From Amycolatopsis sp. GM8 (GTDB lineage: Bacteria; Actinomycetota; Actinomycetes; Mycobacteriales; Pseudonocardiaceae), in the NCBI RefSeq assembly GCF_021653975.1, contig NZ_JAJKFK010000006.1:289779-353778 (forward strand): a DNA stretch of 64,000 nucleotides, read 5' to 3'. A model generated the notes under the pieces. That model was not told the DNA's origin. It made no database searches and worked only from the letters and a program-made list of their open reading frames with translations. Shown piece by piece: positions 52,060-61,042 of this stretch. The first letter of the stretch is position 1. Each line of letters begins with the position of its first letter. A program made the position numbers and the translations under genes.

Positions 52060-53007
52060 ATGCGCACAGTCCCGATCGGCAAGAGCCTCGCGGCCGAGGT
52101 GCTCGATGTGGACCTGACCATGCCGCCGTCGGAGGCCCGGCACAGTGCCATCGTCGAGGCCGCGGACCGTTACGCGGTCCTGGTTTTCCGGAACCAGGCG
52201 ATCTCGGCCGAGCAGCAGGCCGCCTGGCTGAGGACCTTCGGTCCCTTGGACACCGAGGTGCAGCGCTACTTCAACCGGATCGACGCGAACCGGCTCGGCA
52301 GTGACGTCGTCACCGACATCTCGAACGTCGATGCCCGCGGCGATGTCGCCGCCCGGCTGGATCGCCAGACGGTGATGAACATCGGCAACGCGTTCTGGCA
52401 CAGCGACGGGTCGCATTACCACCGGCCGTTCCGCTATTCGATGCTGGCCGCCGTCGCGGTCCCGGCGTGGGGCGGGGAGACGGAGTTCGCGGACCTGCGG
52501 GCCGCGCACGACCGGCTGGACCCGCGGACCCGTGACTTCCTGTCGGCCCGGACCGGCGCGTTCTGGTCGGCGTACAACCGGATCCGCCTCGGGATCTTCG
52601 ATCCGCCGGAGACGCACGGGATCTACCCGCCGGTCGAGTGGCCCCTGATCCGCACGCACCCCGGATCGGGCCGCAAGGTGCTGTGGGTCGGGCAGCCGCT
52701 GTGCCAGATCTCCGGGCTGTCGGTACCCGAAGGCCGCGCGCTCGCGAGTGACCTCCTCGAACAGGCCACCCAGCCGGACAATGTGTACGTTCACCTTTGG
52801 TCTCCGAGCGATGTGGTGTTGTGGGACAACAGGTCGGTGCTGCACCGTGGCCGCCGGTTCGACTTCGCCGAGCGGCGCGAGCTACGCCGGGTAGGCACGA
52901 AGGACGACTTGCACTCGCTCGGCGCCTTGACGATGCCGTCCCGGACCGATCTCAACGACGGGTTCCCGCTGCAGCTCAAGGGTGTCCCCGAAGCCCTGAT
53001 CTCCTAG
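52060..53007 (+). CDS. TauD/TfdA-family Fe(II)/2-oxoglutarate dioxygenase
   Basis: The protein has 315 residues from ATG 52060; the frame is open far upstream but that part is antisense to the SDR gene. The iron ligands are H114 and D116 (FWHSDG) and the distal H262 (SVLHRGRRFD). An arginine after it (RRVGTKDD) can bind 2-oxoglutarate. The family hydroxylates sulfonates, aryloxyalkanoates or other small acids, often breaking C-S, C-O or C-N bonds. It is monocistronic, between the SDR-ligase operon and the importer. Confidence 0.92.
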   Translation: MRTVPIGKSLAAEVLDVDLTMPPSEARHSAIVEAADRYAVLVFRNQAISAEQQAAWLRTFGPLDTEVQRYFNRIDANRLGSDVVTDISNVDARGDVAARLDRQTVMNIGNAFWHSDGSHYHRPFRYSMLAAVAVPAWGGETEFADLRAAHDRLDPRTRDFLSARTGAFWSAYNRIRLGIFDPPETHGIYPPVEWPLIRTHPGSGRKVLWVGQPLCQISGLSVPEGRALASDLLEQATQPDNVYVHLWSPSDVVLWDNRSVLHRGRRFDFAERRELRRVGTKDDLHSLGALTMPSRTDLNDGFPLQLKGVPEALIS

Positions 53008-53036
53008 CCGGTTTCAGGCTCCTCTTCTTTTTTCGG

Positions 53037-53050
53037 CATTTCGAAAAATG
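53037..53050. promoter_or_regulatory. Inverted motif upstream of the importer operon
   Basis: CATTT-CGAA-AAATG is a 5-bp inverted repeat around a TTTCGAAA core. Its first ten bases, CATTTCGAAA, recur at 63826-63835 upstream of the LLM operon. It lies 111 bp before the binding-protein start and could be a shared regulator site. Confidence 0.4.
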
Positions 53051-53160
53051 AGCCGGACGGAGAGTCTCGCGCCACGGCACAAGCGTCTGCTAGCGTCCGA
53101 ATATCGAGCAGCTGAAAAGAAAAACGCGCGTTCCGGGGGCTGTGACAAGGGAGTCGCACA

Positions 53161-54324
53161 ATGCGGAAGAGGTATCGGCGTGCCGCGGTGGCGCTTTCGG
53201 CGGTGGCCTTGCTCGCCGCGGCCTGTGACAGTTCCGCGAGCGGTGGCGGCGATTCCGGTTCGGGCCCCATCCGCATCGCGCTGATGGGCATCATCACCGG
53301 CCCGAGTCATCTCGACGGCTGGGACAACTCGTTCAAGCTGGCCGTCGACGAGATCAACGCCGCCGGTGGCGTTCTCGGCCGCCAGATCGAGTACAAGGAA
53401 TTCGACAGCGGGATCACGCCACAGGCGGCGGCCGACGCCACCAACCTCGCGGTCGAGTACCAGCCCAATCTCATCATCGGGTACAGCGTTTCGGCGGGAC
53501 TGAAGGCGTCGATCCCGGGGATCAACGCCGCCGGGGTGCCGGTCATCCACAACACACTGGCGAAGCTGACCTCACCCGATTCGCTGGGCTCCCAGCTCAC
53601 CTTCCGGCTCAGCCCGACCGGGAACCAGTACGCGACCGCGAGCTACCAGTACCTGACCCAGAAGGCGGGCGCCAGGTCGATCGCGCTCGTCAACACCCAG
53701 GACGCCTCGCCGGCCGAAGGCGCCGGGGAGTTCCAGGCCGAGGCGGCCAAGGGCGGGGTGCGGGTCGAGCACCGGGCCGTCTCGCCGACCGTCACGGACC
53801 TGACCGAGCCCGTGCTCGCCGCCAAGGGCAGCGACGCGCTCTTCGTCTGGGGCTACAACGAAACCGACGCGCTGGCCGTGAAAACCGCGGCGGCCAACGG
53901 GTACCAGGGCCAGTACCTGGGCTTCAACACAGCCGCGGCGGCCCAGAACAACCTCATCCCGGCCGGCCTGCTGACCGACAAGGTGCACGCGATGTCCTTC
54001 TGTCCCCTCGAGGTGCTCGACACGCCGGCGGCCCAGAAGTACCAGCAGGCCTACACCGCCAAGTACGGCGTCCCGCCGGGGAACTCGTCGACCTCCTCGT
54101 ACTACGACGCCGTGTACATCTTCAAGAACGTCGCCGAGCAGATCAAGTCCGTGGACCCGGGACAGATCGTCGCAGGGCTGGCCAAGGTCGACTACCAGGG
54201 CGCGTGTGGTGAGGAGAAGGCCGACGCCCAGCACAACCTGTCGCATTCGGTGTCGATCCTGAGCTTCGCCGGCGGCAAGCAGAAGGTGGACTCGACCATG
54301 AACAACCTGGACGCCGGCTTCTGA
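53161..54324 (+). CDS. Branched-chain-type ABC transporter substrate-binding lipoprotein (copy 1)
   Basis: The protein has 387 residues from ATG 53161. It has a basic N-terminus and a lipoprotein signal peptide ending LLAAAC (Cys about 22), then a LivJ/family-4 periplasmic-binding fold (IRIALMGIITGP, AVDEINAAGGVLGRQIEY). It is the first gene of a complete sbp-LivH-LivM-LivG-LivF operon. In catabolic clusters such importers take up aromatic or alicyclic acids rather than amino acids. A paralogue of equal length is encoded in opposite orientation at 57756. Confidence 0.93.
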   Translation: MRKRYRRAAVALSAVALLAAACDSSASGGGDSGSGPIRIALMGIITGPSHLDGWDNSFKLAVDEINAAGGVLGRQIEYKEFDSGITPQAAADATNLAVEYQPNLIIGYSVSAGLKASIPGINAAGVPVIHNTLAKLTSPDSLGSQLTFRLSPTGNQYATASYQYLTQKAGARSIALVNTQDASPAEGAGEFQAEAAKGGVRVEHRAVSPTVTDLTEPVLAAKGSDALFVWGYNETDALAVKTAAANGYQGQYLGFNTAAAAQNNLIPAGLLTDKVHAMSFCPLEVLDTPAAQKYQQAYTAKYGVPPGNSSTSSYYDAVYIFKNVAEQIKSVDPGQIVAGLAKVDYQGACGEEKADAQHNLSHSVSILSFAGGKQKVDSTMNNLDAGF

Positions 54325-54347
54325 CTCGCTTCCCGAGAGGGCACCGA

Positions 54348-55220
54348 ATGGCACACTTCGTCGCGATAGTCATCAGTGGCCTGACGCAGGGTTCGGTGTA
54401 CGCGCTGATCGCGCTCGGCATCGTGCTGCTGCAGAACGCCACGGGTGTCATCAACTTCGCCCAGGGCGACCTGATCACGCTGGGCGCCTATGTCGGGTTC
54501 TGGTTTCTGGTGCAGAACCACGGAAACCCGGTGCTGATGTACGTGGTCGTGATCCTGGTGATGTTCGTCGCCGGGGTGGCGCTGGAACGGATCGGCTACG
54601 CGCCGCTGCGCAACCGGCAACCGCTCACGATCGTCATCTCGACGTTCGCGCTGGGACTGGCGATCCGCTCGGCGCTGGGCGCCTGGCAGGGCTCGGACGG
54701 GCTCAACCTGCCCTCTCCGTTCGGCAGCGGCACGGTCTCGATCTTCGGCGCGGCCACATCGTGGCAGTCGTTGCTGACGATCGGCGTCACCATCGTGGTC
54801 GGCGTCGTGCTGTACCTGCTGATGCAGCGCTCCAGCCTCGGCCGCCAGGTCCGCGCGCTGGCCGCGGACCGGGAAACCGCGCTGCTGCAAGGAATCCGGG
54901 TCAACCGGCTGTCACCGTTGATCTTCGGCCTGTCCAGCGCGCTCGCCGGGGTCGCGGGTGTGCTGATCGCGCCGGCGCTTTCCGTGTCGCCGAGCCTCGG
55001 GTTCAACATGCTGCTCAGTGCCTTCGCCGCCGTCATCCTCGGCGGGGAACGGCTCGGCGGGGTCGCGTTCGCCGCGATCTTCGTCGCGCTGTTCCAGTCG
55101 CTGGCCACCGGGTACGTCTCGCCGAACCTGTCGGACGCCTACCCGTTCATCGTGCTCGTCCTGGTGCTGGCCATCCGCCCGCAGGGCCTGGTGAAGGTGG
55201 TGCGCGGTGTCCGTTTCTGA
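54348..55220 (+). CDS. Branched-chain-type ABC permease (LivH-like)
   Basis: The protein has 290 residues from ATG 54348, 23 bp after the binding protein. It has the typical LivH start (LTQGSVYALIALGIVLLQNATGVINFAQGDL), about eight hydrophobic segments and the RALAADRETALLQGI cytoplasmic loop (about residue 170) for ATPase contact. It overlaps the LivM-like gene by 14 bp, so the two are translationally coupled. Confidence 0.94.
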   Translation: MAHFVAIVISGLTQGSVYALIALGIVLLQNATGVINFAQGDLITLGAYVGFWFLVQNHGNPVLMYVVVILVMFVAGVALERIGYAPLRNRQPLTIVISTFALGLAIRSALGAWQGSDGLNLPSPFGSGTVSIFGAATSWQSLLTIGVTIVVGVVLYLLMQRSSLGRQVRALAADRETALLQGIRVNRLSPLIFGLSSALAGVAGVLIAPALSVSPSLGFNMLLSAFAAVILGGERLGGVAFAAIFVALFQSLATGYVSPNLSDAYPFIVLVLVLAIRPQGLVKVVRGVRF

Positions 55221-56226
55221 GGCCCGGGCGACGCTCAAGGACCTGGCGGCCGGAAAGGTCGTGCCACCACCGGCCTATCGCGGCCGGCAATGGCTGTTCC
55301 TGCTGCTGTTCGCCGTGGTCGCCTGGTTCGTACCGGAGATCTACGGCCGTTCGGCGTATCACGACAGCATCCTCAACCAGATCCTGATCAACGCGATCCT
55401 GGCGCTCGGGTTCTACTGGTGTTTCCGCCTGGCGGGCCAGTTCACGTTCGGCGTTTTCGCGATGTACGCCGCCGGCGCCTACGTGTCGGTGTGGGGAGCC
55501 AACTATTTCGGCGATTTTTGGCTCGGCCTGGTCAGCGCGGCCGTGGTCACCGGCCTGCTGGGCGCACTGGCCAAGCTCGTCTTCGCCCGGCTCTCGCCGA
55601 TCTATTTCGCGATCGCCACGGTCGGCCTCGGCGGTCTCATGCTGATCCTGTTCCGGGAGTGGGTGAGTTTCACCGGCGGCTACAACGGTGTCGGCGACAT
55701 CAAGATCCCGGTGTTCTTCGGCGACAAGCTGAATCTCACGCACGAGCGCTACTACCTGATCCTGGCCTTGCTCGTGCTGTTCCTCGCCCTGACGATCGCG
55801 GTGATCCGGTCGCCGGTCATGCGCGAACTCGCGATGGCGAGGGACAAGGGGCCGGTCGCGGCGACCGCCGGGCTCCGCCCGCGCACCCTGCAGCTGATCG
55901 CGTTCGCCGTCGGCACAGCGATGCAGGGCGTCGCCGGATCCCTCTACGCGCACAATTCCAGCTACTTCAGCCTGGAGTCGTTCAGCGTCGACATCTCGCT
56001 CAGCGTCCTGCTGATGGTGCTGCTGGGCGGCCTCGGCTCGATCTACGGGCCGGTGATCGGCGCCGCGATCGTGGTCCTGCTGCCCGAGTTGTTGCGTGGC
56101 GCGGAAAAGTACTCGGAGGTCATCTACGCGGCGCTCGTGCTCGTGATCATCGTGGCGTTCCCCGGCGGCATAGCCGATATCCGCCGGGTCGCCGGAAGGT
56201 GGGTGCGCCGTGCTCGAGGCAGATAA
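55207..56226 (+). CDS. Branched-chain-type ABC permease (LivM-like)
   Basis: The protein has 339 residues from GTG 55207. A cytoplasmic N-terminal segment of about 35 residues precedes the first helix; LivM features are the ILNQILINAILALGFYWCFRLAGQFTFG region, the MARDKGPVAATAGL loop and the GGLGSIYGPVIGAA region. It forms the heterodimeric channel with LivH. It overlaps the LivG-like gene by 17 bp. Confidence 0.94.
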   Translation: MSVSEARATLKDLAAGKVVPPPAYRGRQWLFLLLFAVVAWFVPEIYGRSAYHDSILNQILINAILALGFYWCFRLAGQFTFGVFAMYAAGAYVSVWGANYFGDFWLGLVSAAVVTGLLGALAKLVFARLSPIYFAIATVGLGGLMLILFREWVSFTGGYNGVGDIKIPVFFGDKLNLTHERYYLILALLVLFLALTIAVIRSPVMRELAMARDKGPVAATAGLRPRTLQLIAFAVGTAMQGVAGSLYAHNSSYFSLESFSVDISLSVLLMVLLGGLGSIYGPVIGAAIVVLLPELLRGAEKYSEVIYAALVLVIIVAFPGGIADIRRVAGRWVRRARGR

Positions 56227-56974
56227 CATCACGGTCCGGTTCGGCGGGGTGGTCGCGGTCGACGACGTGTCACTCACCGTCGGTGAGGACGAGATCGTCG
56301 GTCTCGTCGGGCCCAACGGCTCGGGGAAGAGCACGTTCCTCAACGCGGTGACGGGGCTGGTCCGGGCCGAGGGCACCGTCCGGGTGGACGGCGAGCGGAT
56401 CCGGCTCGGCCGCCAGGGTTGCGTGTCGCGGCGCGGCGTGCTGCGGACCTTCCAGACGCCGCAGGTGCACGACGAGCTGACCTGCCTGGAGAACGTCCTG
56501 ATCGGCGTTCCCCAGCGCGGCCTGCGTTCGCTGCCCGCCGCGTGGTTCCGGCGGCCGGCGATGGCGCGGGCCGAACGCGGGCGCTGGCAGCAGGCCTACG
56601 AGGCGCTCGCCTACGTCGGATTGGCCGCCGCGCAGGACACCCTCGCCGGCGCACTGTCCTATGGGGACCGTCGCAGGCTGGAGCTGGCCCGGGTCTATGT
56701 GGGCCGGCCGCGGCTGCTGCTGCTCGACGAGCCGGCGGCCGGGCTGAACCAGCGCGAGACCCGGGGCCTGGTCGAGTTGCTGACGACGTGGCGCGCGGAC
56801 GGCGGGCCCGCGCTGCTGATCGTGGAACACAAGATCGACTTCCTGGAAAGCCTGTGCCAGCGGATGATCGTGCTCGAACTCGGGAAGCAGATCGCGGCCG
56901 GCGCGCCGGCGCAGGTGTGGGCCGATCCGAAGGTTGTCGACGCCTATCTGGGAAAGCTGGTCATCGATGCTTGA
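56210..56974 (+). CDS. Branched-chain-type ABC ATPase (LivG-like)
   Basis: The protein has 254 residues from GTG 56210. Walker A GPNGSGKST, Walker B LLLLDEPAAGLN and the H-loop (IVEHK) are clear. The signature motif is degenerate: ALSYGDRRRLELAR replaces LSGGQ with LSYGD, which is usual for LivG proteins. It partners with the LivF-like protein, whose gene overlaps by 8 bp. Confidence 0.94.
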   Translation: MLEADNITVRFGGVVAVDDVSLTVGEDEIVGLVGPNGSGKSTFLNAVTGLVRAEGTVRVDGERIRLGRQGCVSRRGVLRTFQTPQVHDELTCLENVLIGVPQRGLRSLPAAWFRRPAMARAERGRWQQAYEALAYVGLAAAQDTLAGALSYGDRRRLELARVYVGRPRLLLLDEPAAGLNQRETRGLVELLTTWRADGGPALLIVEHKIDFLESLCQRMIVLELGKQIAAGAPAQVWADPKVVDAYLGKLVIDA

Positions 56975-57710
56975 AGTCACCGGACTGGGCGTGTCCTACG
57001 GTTCGACCCGTGCCGTCGACGACTTCTCGTTCACCGTCGGCTCCGGCGAGGCGGTGGCGCTGCTGGGCGCCAACGGCGCCGGGAAGACGTCCACCTTGCG
57101 GGCCGTCTCACGGTTGGTCCGCGGCGAGGGCCGCATCGTCTTCGACGGCGACGATGTCACCGGCACCCGCCCCGAAGAACTGTCCCGGATGGGGCTGGTG
57201 CACGTGCCCGAGGGCCGGCGGGTGTTCGCGACCTTGACGGTCAACGACAACCTGCTGGTCGGGCAGACCGCCGGTGGCCGCCGCAAGCGATTCTTCGGCC
57301 TCGACGCGATCTACGACCTGTTTCCCGCGCTGGTCCCGCTGCGCAAGCGGTACGGCTGGTCGTTGTCCGGCGGCGAGCAGCAGATGGTGGCGATCGGGCG
57401 CGCGCTGATGGCCGCCCCGAAACTGATCATGCTGGACGAGCCGTCGCTGGGCCTGGCCCCGATCGTCGTCAAGGCCGTGTACCAGGCGCTGAGCCAGATC
57501 AAGTCCGAACTCGCCGTCCTGCTCGTCGAGCAGAACGCGGCAGTGGCGCTTTCCTTGTGCGACAAGGGACACGTACTGCTGTCCGGACGCGAGGCGCTGT
57601 CGGGGACGGCGGCGCAACTCGGCGACCGGGAAGCGCTGATCGACTCCTATCTCGGCCACGGCGTCGACTCCGAGGATGCCCAGGACGGGGAAGCGATCCG
57701 GTCCCACTGA
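56967..57710 (+). CDS. Branched-chain-type ABC ATPase (LivF-like)
   Basis: The protein has 247 residues from ATG 56967, overlapping the LivG stop by 8 bp; an in-frame upstream ATG at 56934 lies inside livG. Walker A GANGAGKTST, signature SLSGGEQQMVAIGRAL, Walker B LIMLDEPSLGLAP and the VEQN H-loop equivalent are as expected for LivF. Last gene of the importer operon, followed by the hairpin at 57714. Confidence 0.94.
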   Translation: MLEVTGLGVSYGSTRAVDDFSFTVGSGEAVALLGANGAGKTSTLRAVSRLVRGEGRIVFDGDDVTGTRPEELSRMGLVHVPEGRRVFATLTVNDNLLVGQTAGGRRKRFFGLDAIYDLFPALVPLRKRYGWSLSGGEQQMVAIGRALMAAPKLIMLDEPSLGLAPIVVKAVYQALSQIKSELAVLLVEQNAAVALSLCDKGHVLLSGREALSGTAAQLGDREALIDSYLGHGVDSEDAQDGEAIRSH

Positions 57711-57713
57711 CTC

Positions 57714-57748
57714 CTCGTGGCCGGCCCGGCTGCCGCGCCGGCCACGAG
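57714..57748. terminator. Bidirectional terminator between importer operon and the second binding protein
   Basis: Perfect 12-bp stem, CTCGTGGCCGGC (57714-57725) against GCCGGCCACGAG (57737-57748), with an 11-nt loop. It sits 3 bp after livF and 7 bp after the stop of the minus-strand binding-protein gene, serving both convergent operons. Confidence 0.8.
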
Positions 57749-57755
57749 TGTGGAA

Positions 57756-58919
57756 TCAGTAACCGGATTCCAGGCCGGTCACGTTCAGGTCGAGCTTCGT
57801 CTTGCCGCCGGGGAAGCTCAGGATCGGTACCGAGTGCAGCATGTTGTGGTGGGCGTCGGTCTTCTCCTCACCGCACGCACCCTGGTAGTCGACCTTGGCC
57901 AGCCCGTCGGCGATCTTGTCCGGCTCGATCGATTTCCCTTGCTCGGCCACGGTTTTGAAGATGTACAGGGCGTCGTAGTACGCCGAGTACGTCGATTCGG
58001 TCGGCACCTCGCCGTACTTGGCGGTGTAGGCCTGCGTGAACTTCTTGGCCGCGGGTGTGTCGACGATGTCGGGCGCACACCACGGCGCCGCGTGCACCTT
58101 GTCGGTCAGCAGGCTGGCCGGGATGAGACCGGACCGTACGGCGTTCGAGGCACTGGCCGTCATGATCTGGCCCGTGTAGCCGTTGGCCGCCGCGGTTTTC
58201 ACGGTCAGCGCGTCGGTCGTCGGGTAACCCCACTCGTTGATCGCGTCCATGCCCTTGGCAGCGAGGATGGGCTCGGTCAGGTCGGTCACCGTGGGCGAGA
58301 CGCCCCGGCGCTCGGTTCGCACCCCCGCCTTCGCCGCCTGGGTCTGGGCGTTGTCGGCGCCCTCGGTCGGCGCGGCGTCCTGGGTGTTGATGAGCATCAT
58401 CGATTTGACGCCGGCTTGCTCGGTCAGATACCGCATGCCGGCGAGCGCGAACTGGTCGTTCGTCTGCACGATCCGGAACGTGAGCTTCGAGTCGAGCGAA
58501 TCGGGTGACGTGAGCGCGGACCGCGTGCCCTGGATGACCGGGATACCGGCGTTGTTGATCGCGGAGGCCGAGGCCTTGAGGCCCGCCGAGACGGAATACC
58601 CGAGCAGGAGGTTCGGCTGGTATTCGAGGGCGAGGTTGGTGGCGTCGGCCGCTCCTTGCGGAGTGAGCCCGGTATCGAATTCCTTGTACTCGACCTGACG
58701 GCCCAGGATGCCGCCGCTCGCGTTGATCTCGTCGACCGCCAGCTTGAACGCGTTGTCCCAGCCGACCGAATGGTTCGGGCCGGTGAGGATGGCCATGACC
58801 GCGATCCGGATCGGGCCCGAACCGGAATCACCGCTCCCGCTCGCCGAACTGTCACAAGCTCCGGCGAGCAGGCCGACCGCCGCCAGCGCGGCGGTGACGC
58901 GCCGATATCTCTTCCGCAT
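57756..58919 (-). CDS. Branched-chain-type ABC substrate-binding lipoprotein (copy 2)
   Basis: The protein has 387 residues from ATG 58919. It is the same length as the binding protein at 53161 and aligns with it without visible gaps: identical MRKRYRR start and CDSSASG lipobox region, and shared VDYQGACGEEK near the C-terminus. It is the last gene of the minus-strand LLM operon and has no permease of its own there, so it probably uses the adjacent LivHMGF complex with a different specificity. The two copies face each other across the transporter genes. Confidence 0.93.
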   Translation of the reverse strand: MRKRYRRVTAALAAVGLLAGACDSSASGSGDSGSGPIRIAVMAILTGPNHSVGWDNAFKLAVDEINASGGILGRQVEYKEFDTGLTPQGAADATNLALEYQPNLLLGYSVSAGLKASASAINNAGIPVIQGTRSALTSPDSLDSKLTFRIVQTNDQFALAGMRYLTEQAGVKSMMLINTQDAAPTEGADNAQTQAAKAGVRTERRGVSPTVTDLTEPILAAKGMDAINEWGYPTTDALTVKTAAANGYTGQIMTASASNAVRSGLIPASLLTDKVHAAPWCAPDIVDTPAAKKFTQAYTAKYGEVPTESTYSAYYDALYIFKTVAEQGKSIEPDKIADGLAKVDYQGACGEEKTDAHHNMLHSVPILSFPGGKTKLDLNVTGLESGY

Positions 58920-58978
58920 ATGCGACTCCTTTGTCACAGTACAGATAAGTGATGGCAGACGCGCCACCGCGCGGGAAC

Positions 58979-60103
58979 TCACCCATTGGTCTTCGGGACG
59001 TACGCCTCGATCTCGGGGATGACCTCCTTGCCGAGCAGTTCGATGGTCTTCATCACCGACTCGTGCGGCAGGTGTCCGAATTGGACATAGCAGATCAGTT
59101 CGTCCACGCCGAGATCGGCGTAGCGCTTCATCTTCTGCAGGCAGCGCTCCGGATCCCCGACGATGATCATGTCGGCCTCGTGGAACGACTTCGGGTCGAA
59201 CTTGCCGTCCCGCATCGCGGCGCGCTGCGGGAAGACCTTGTCCTGCTCCTCCTGCGGCAGGTGCTGCAGTTCCCACTCGATCGTGAACTCCGCGAGGTTC
59301 TGGTACCACCACCAGACGGATTCCCAGATGCCGTTGTCCTCGGCCTCGGCCATGGATTCGGCGCAGTGCACGAGCGTGTACGAGGCGATCTTGTTCTGCC
59401 GCACCCGCGTGATCGGCGAGACGTTCTTCGCCGCCGCGCGGTAGGTGTCGACCTGCTTCTTGAGGTCGGCGAGCGGACGCAGCGTGGTGAACGACAGCAG
59501 GCCCAGCCCCATCCGGCCGGCGATCTCGGCGCTGCTGTCACTGTTGGCCGCGACCCAGCAGGGCGGGTGCGGATCCTGGAACGGCTTCGGCGTCACCATC
59601 CGGCGCGGGAAGTCCAGGTACTTGCCATGGAATTCGAAGTACTCCGACTCCCACATGCCGACGATCGCCTCGATCGCCTCCTGCCACATCTCGCGCGACT
59701 CGTCCCGCGGCACGCCGAACGCGGTCTGCTCCATCGGCGTGGAGCGGCCGGTGCCCCACTCGACCCGGCCGTGCGAAAGGATGTCCGCGGTGGCGACCTT
59801 TTCCGCCACCCGCATCGGCGGGGTGAACGGATGCGGCAGCAGGGTGACCCCGAACCCGAGCCGGATCTGCTCGGTCACCTGGCTGAGCGCGCCCAGCAGC
59901 ACCTCGGGCGCCGGGCTGTGCGAGCGGCCCTCGCGGAAGTGGTGCTCCACGTGCCAGGTCGTGTGAAAGCCCAGCTTGTCGGCGAGCTTGATCTGCTCGA
60001 TGGCCTCGCGGTAAGCGGTCTGCTCCACCTTCTTCTGGCCGTACGGGTGCTTGCCCGGCCAGGGCTTCGGTGCGTCGATCTCGTACAACAAGTCGAGTTT
60101 CAC
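58979..60103 (-). CDS. LLM-class (luciferase-like) flavin-dependent oxidoreductase, copy A
   Basis: The protein has 374 residues from ATG 60103. It is a bacterial-luciferase-like TIM barrel: LADKLGFHTTWHVEHHF near residue 40, LGFGVTLLPHPFTPPMRVAEK, DILSHGRVEWGTGRS, and the VGDPERCLQKMKRYADLGVDELI C-terminal motif. The EHHF motif is typical of LLM enzymes with reduced FMN or F420; which cofactor is unclear. It could be a monooxygenase or an F420-dependent dehydrogenase/reductase. It lies between the cyclase and the binding protein in one operon. Confidence 0.9.
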   Translation of the reverse strand: MKLDLLYEIDAPKPWPGKHPYGQKKVEQTAYREAIEQIKLADKLGFHTTWHVEHHFREGRSHSPAPEVLLGALSQVTEQIRLGFGVTLLPHPFTPPMRVAEKVATADILSHGRVEWGTGRSTPMEQTAFGVPRDESREMWQEAIEAIVGMWESEYFEFHGKYLDFPRRMVTPKPFQDPHPPCWVAANSDSSAEIAGRMGLGLLSFTTLRPLADLKKQVDTYRAAAKNVSPITRVRQNKIASYTLVHCAESMAEAEDNGIWESVWWWYQNLAEFTIEWELQHLPQEEQDKVFPQRAAMRDGKFDPKSFHEADMIIVGDPERCLQKMKRYADLGVDELICYVQFGHLPHESVMKTIELLGKEVIPEIEAYVPKTNG

Positions 60104-60133
60104 GATCTGTCCTTTCCTTGTGAAAACCGGTTA

Positions 60134-61030
60134 CTACCCGATGGCGATCGGGTTGATCGGGCTGCCGGTGGCGCCGGGCACGGGCAGCGGTGCCACCACG
60201 AGCAGCGACTCGTACACCTGGTCGCGCGCCAGTTCTTCCAGCACGAGATGCTCCAGCAGGTACACGCCGAGTTTGACCAGCAGTTCGATGTGGACGGTGA
60301 GAAACGCTCCGTCGAAAGGCAAGGCCTCGACGGCGGAGTTATCGGCACCCACCGCGACCACGTCGTGCTCGCGCACGAACCGGACCGCGTCCATGCCCAG
60401 GCCCGGCTGCGGCTGCTGGCCGACCGTGCCGGGGGAGCGGCGGTACCGCTCGAGCCATCCCGTGCGTAGCAACAGGATGTCGCCCGGCCGGACCGCGACT
60501 CCCTGCGCCGCGGCACACCCTTCCAGGTCCTGCGTGCTCAACACGCGGTCCGTCAGCTCCGCCTCGCCGAGATAGCGGACCAGATCGAGGAGAACCGCGC
60601 GCCCGGCCACACAGCCGACGTTCTCGATGCCCAGGTGCTCGGCGCCGGTATGGGTTCGCATCCCCGTCGCCGGGAAACCGTTGTACATCCTGCCCTCGTG
60701 GAACACGTGACTCAACGCGTCCATGTGGGTTTCGTTGTGGGAGGCCAGCACGAGCACGTCCTCGTTGGCGCCGGTGCCCTCAGCGCCGTAAGCCGCCCAC
60801 AGTTCGTCATCGGTCGAGTTCGTCAGCGTCATCCGCATCGGCGCGCCCCGGTAGGGGACCAGTGGCACGCCGTCGCGCTGGATGGGCAGCGCGAGGCTGT
60901 AGGTCTTGCCGGTCCGGCACACCCGGGTCGCGGCATGCACGACGCCGGGGGTGAGCAGGTTCAGCGCGCCACGCTCGTCGTCTTCGCCCCAGCGTTGCCA
61001 GTTGCCGGTCCGTCGCGTCGTCTCCGTCAT
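60134..61030 (-). CDS. Cyclase-family (kynurenine-formamidase-like) hydrolase
   Basis: The protein has 298 residues from ATG 61030. It has the cyclase/putative-hydrolase fold with N-terminal WGEDDERGALNLLTP and the metal motif in a variant form: SHNETHMDALSHVF (about residue 95) in place of HxGTHxDxPxH. The TGW motif follows (LLLRTGWLERY). Family members hydrolyse amides, lactones or ring ketones with a divalent metal. In this operon a ring-opening hydrolysis is plausible; substrate unknown. Confidence 0.88.
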   Translation of the reverse strand: MTETTRRTGNWQRWGEDDERGALNLLTPGVVHAATRVCRTGKTYSLALPIQRDGVPLVPYRGAPMRMTLTNSTDDELWAAYGAEGTGANEDVLVLASHNETHMDALSHVFHEGRMYNGFPATGMRTHTGAEHLGIENVGCVAGRAVLLDLVRYLGEAELTDRVLSTQDLEGCAAAQGVAVRPGDILLLRTGWLERYRRSPGTVGQQPQPGLGMDAVRFVREHDVVAVGADNSAVEALPFDGAFLTVHIELLVKLGVYLLEHLVLEELARDQVYESLLVVAPLPVPGATGSPINPIAIG

Positions 61031-61042
61031 GCGGTTCCTCCC

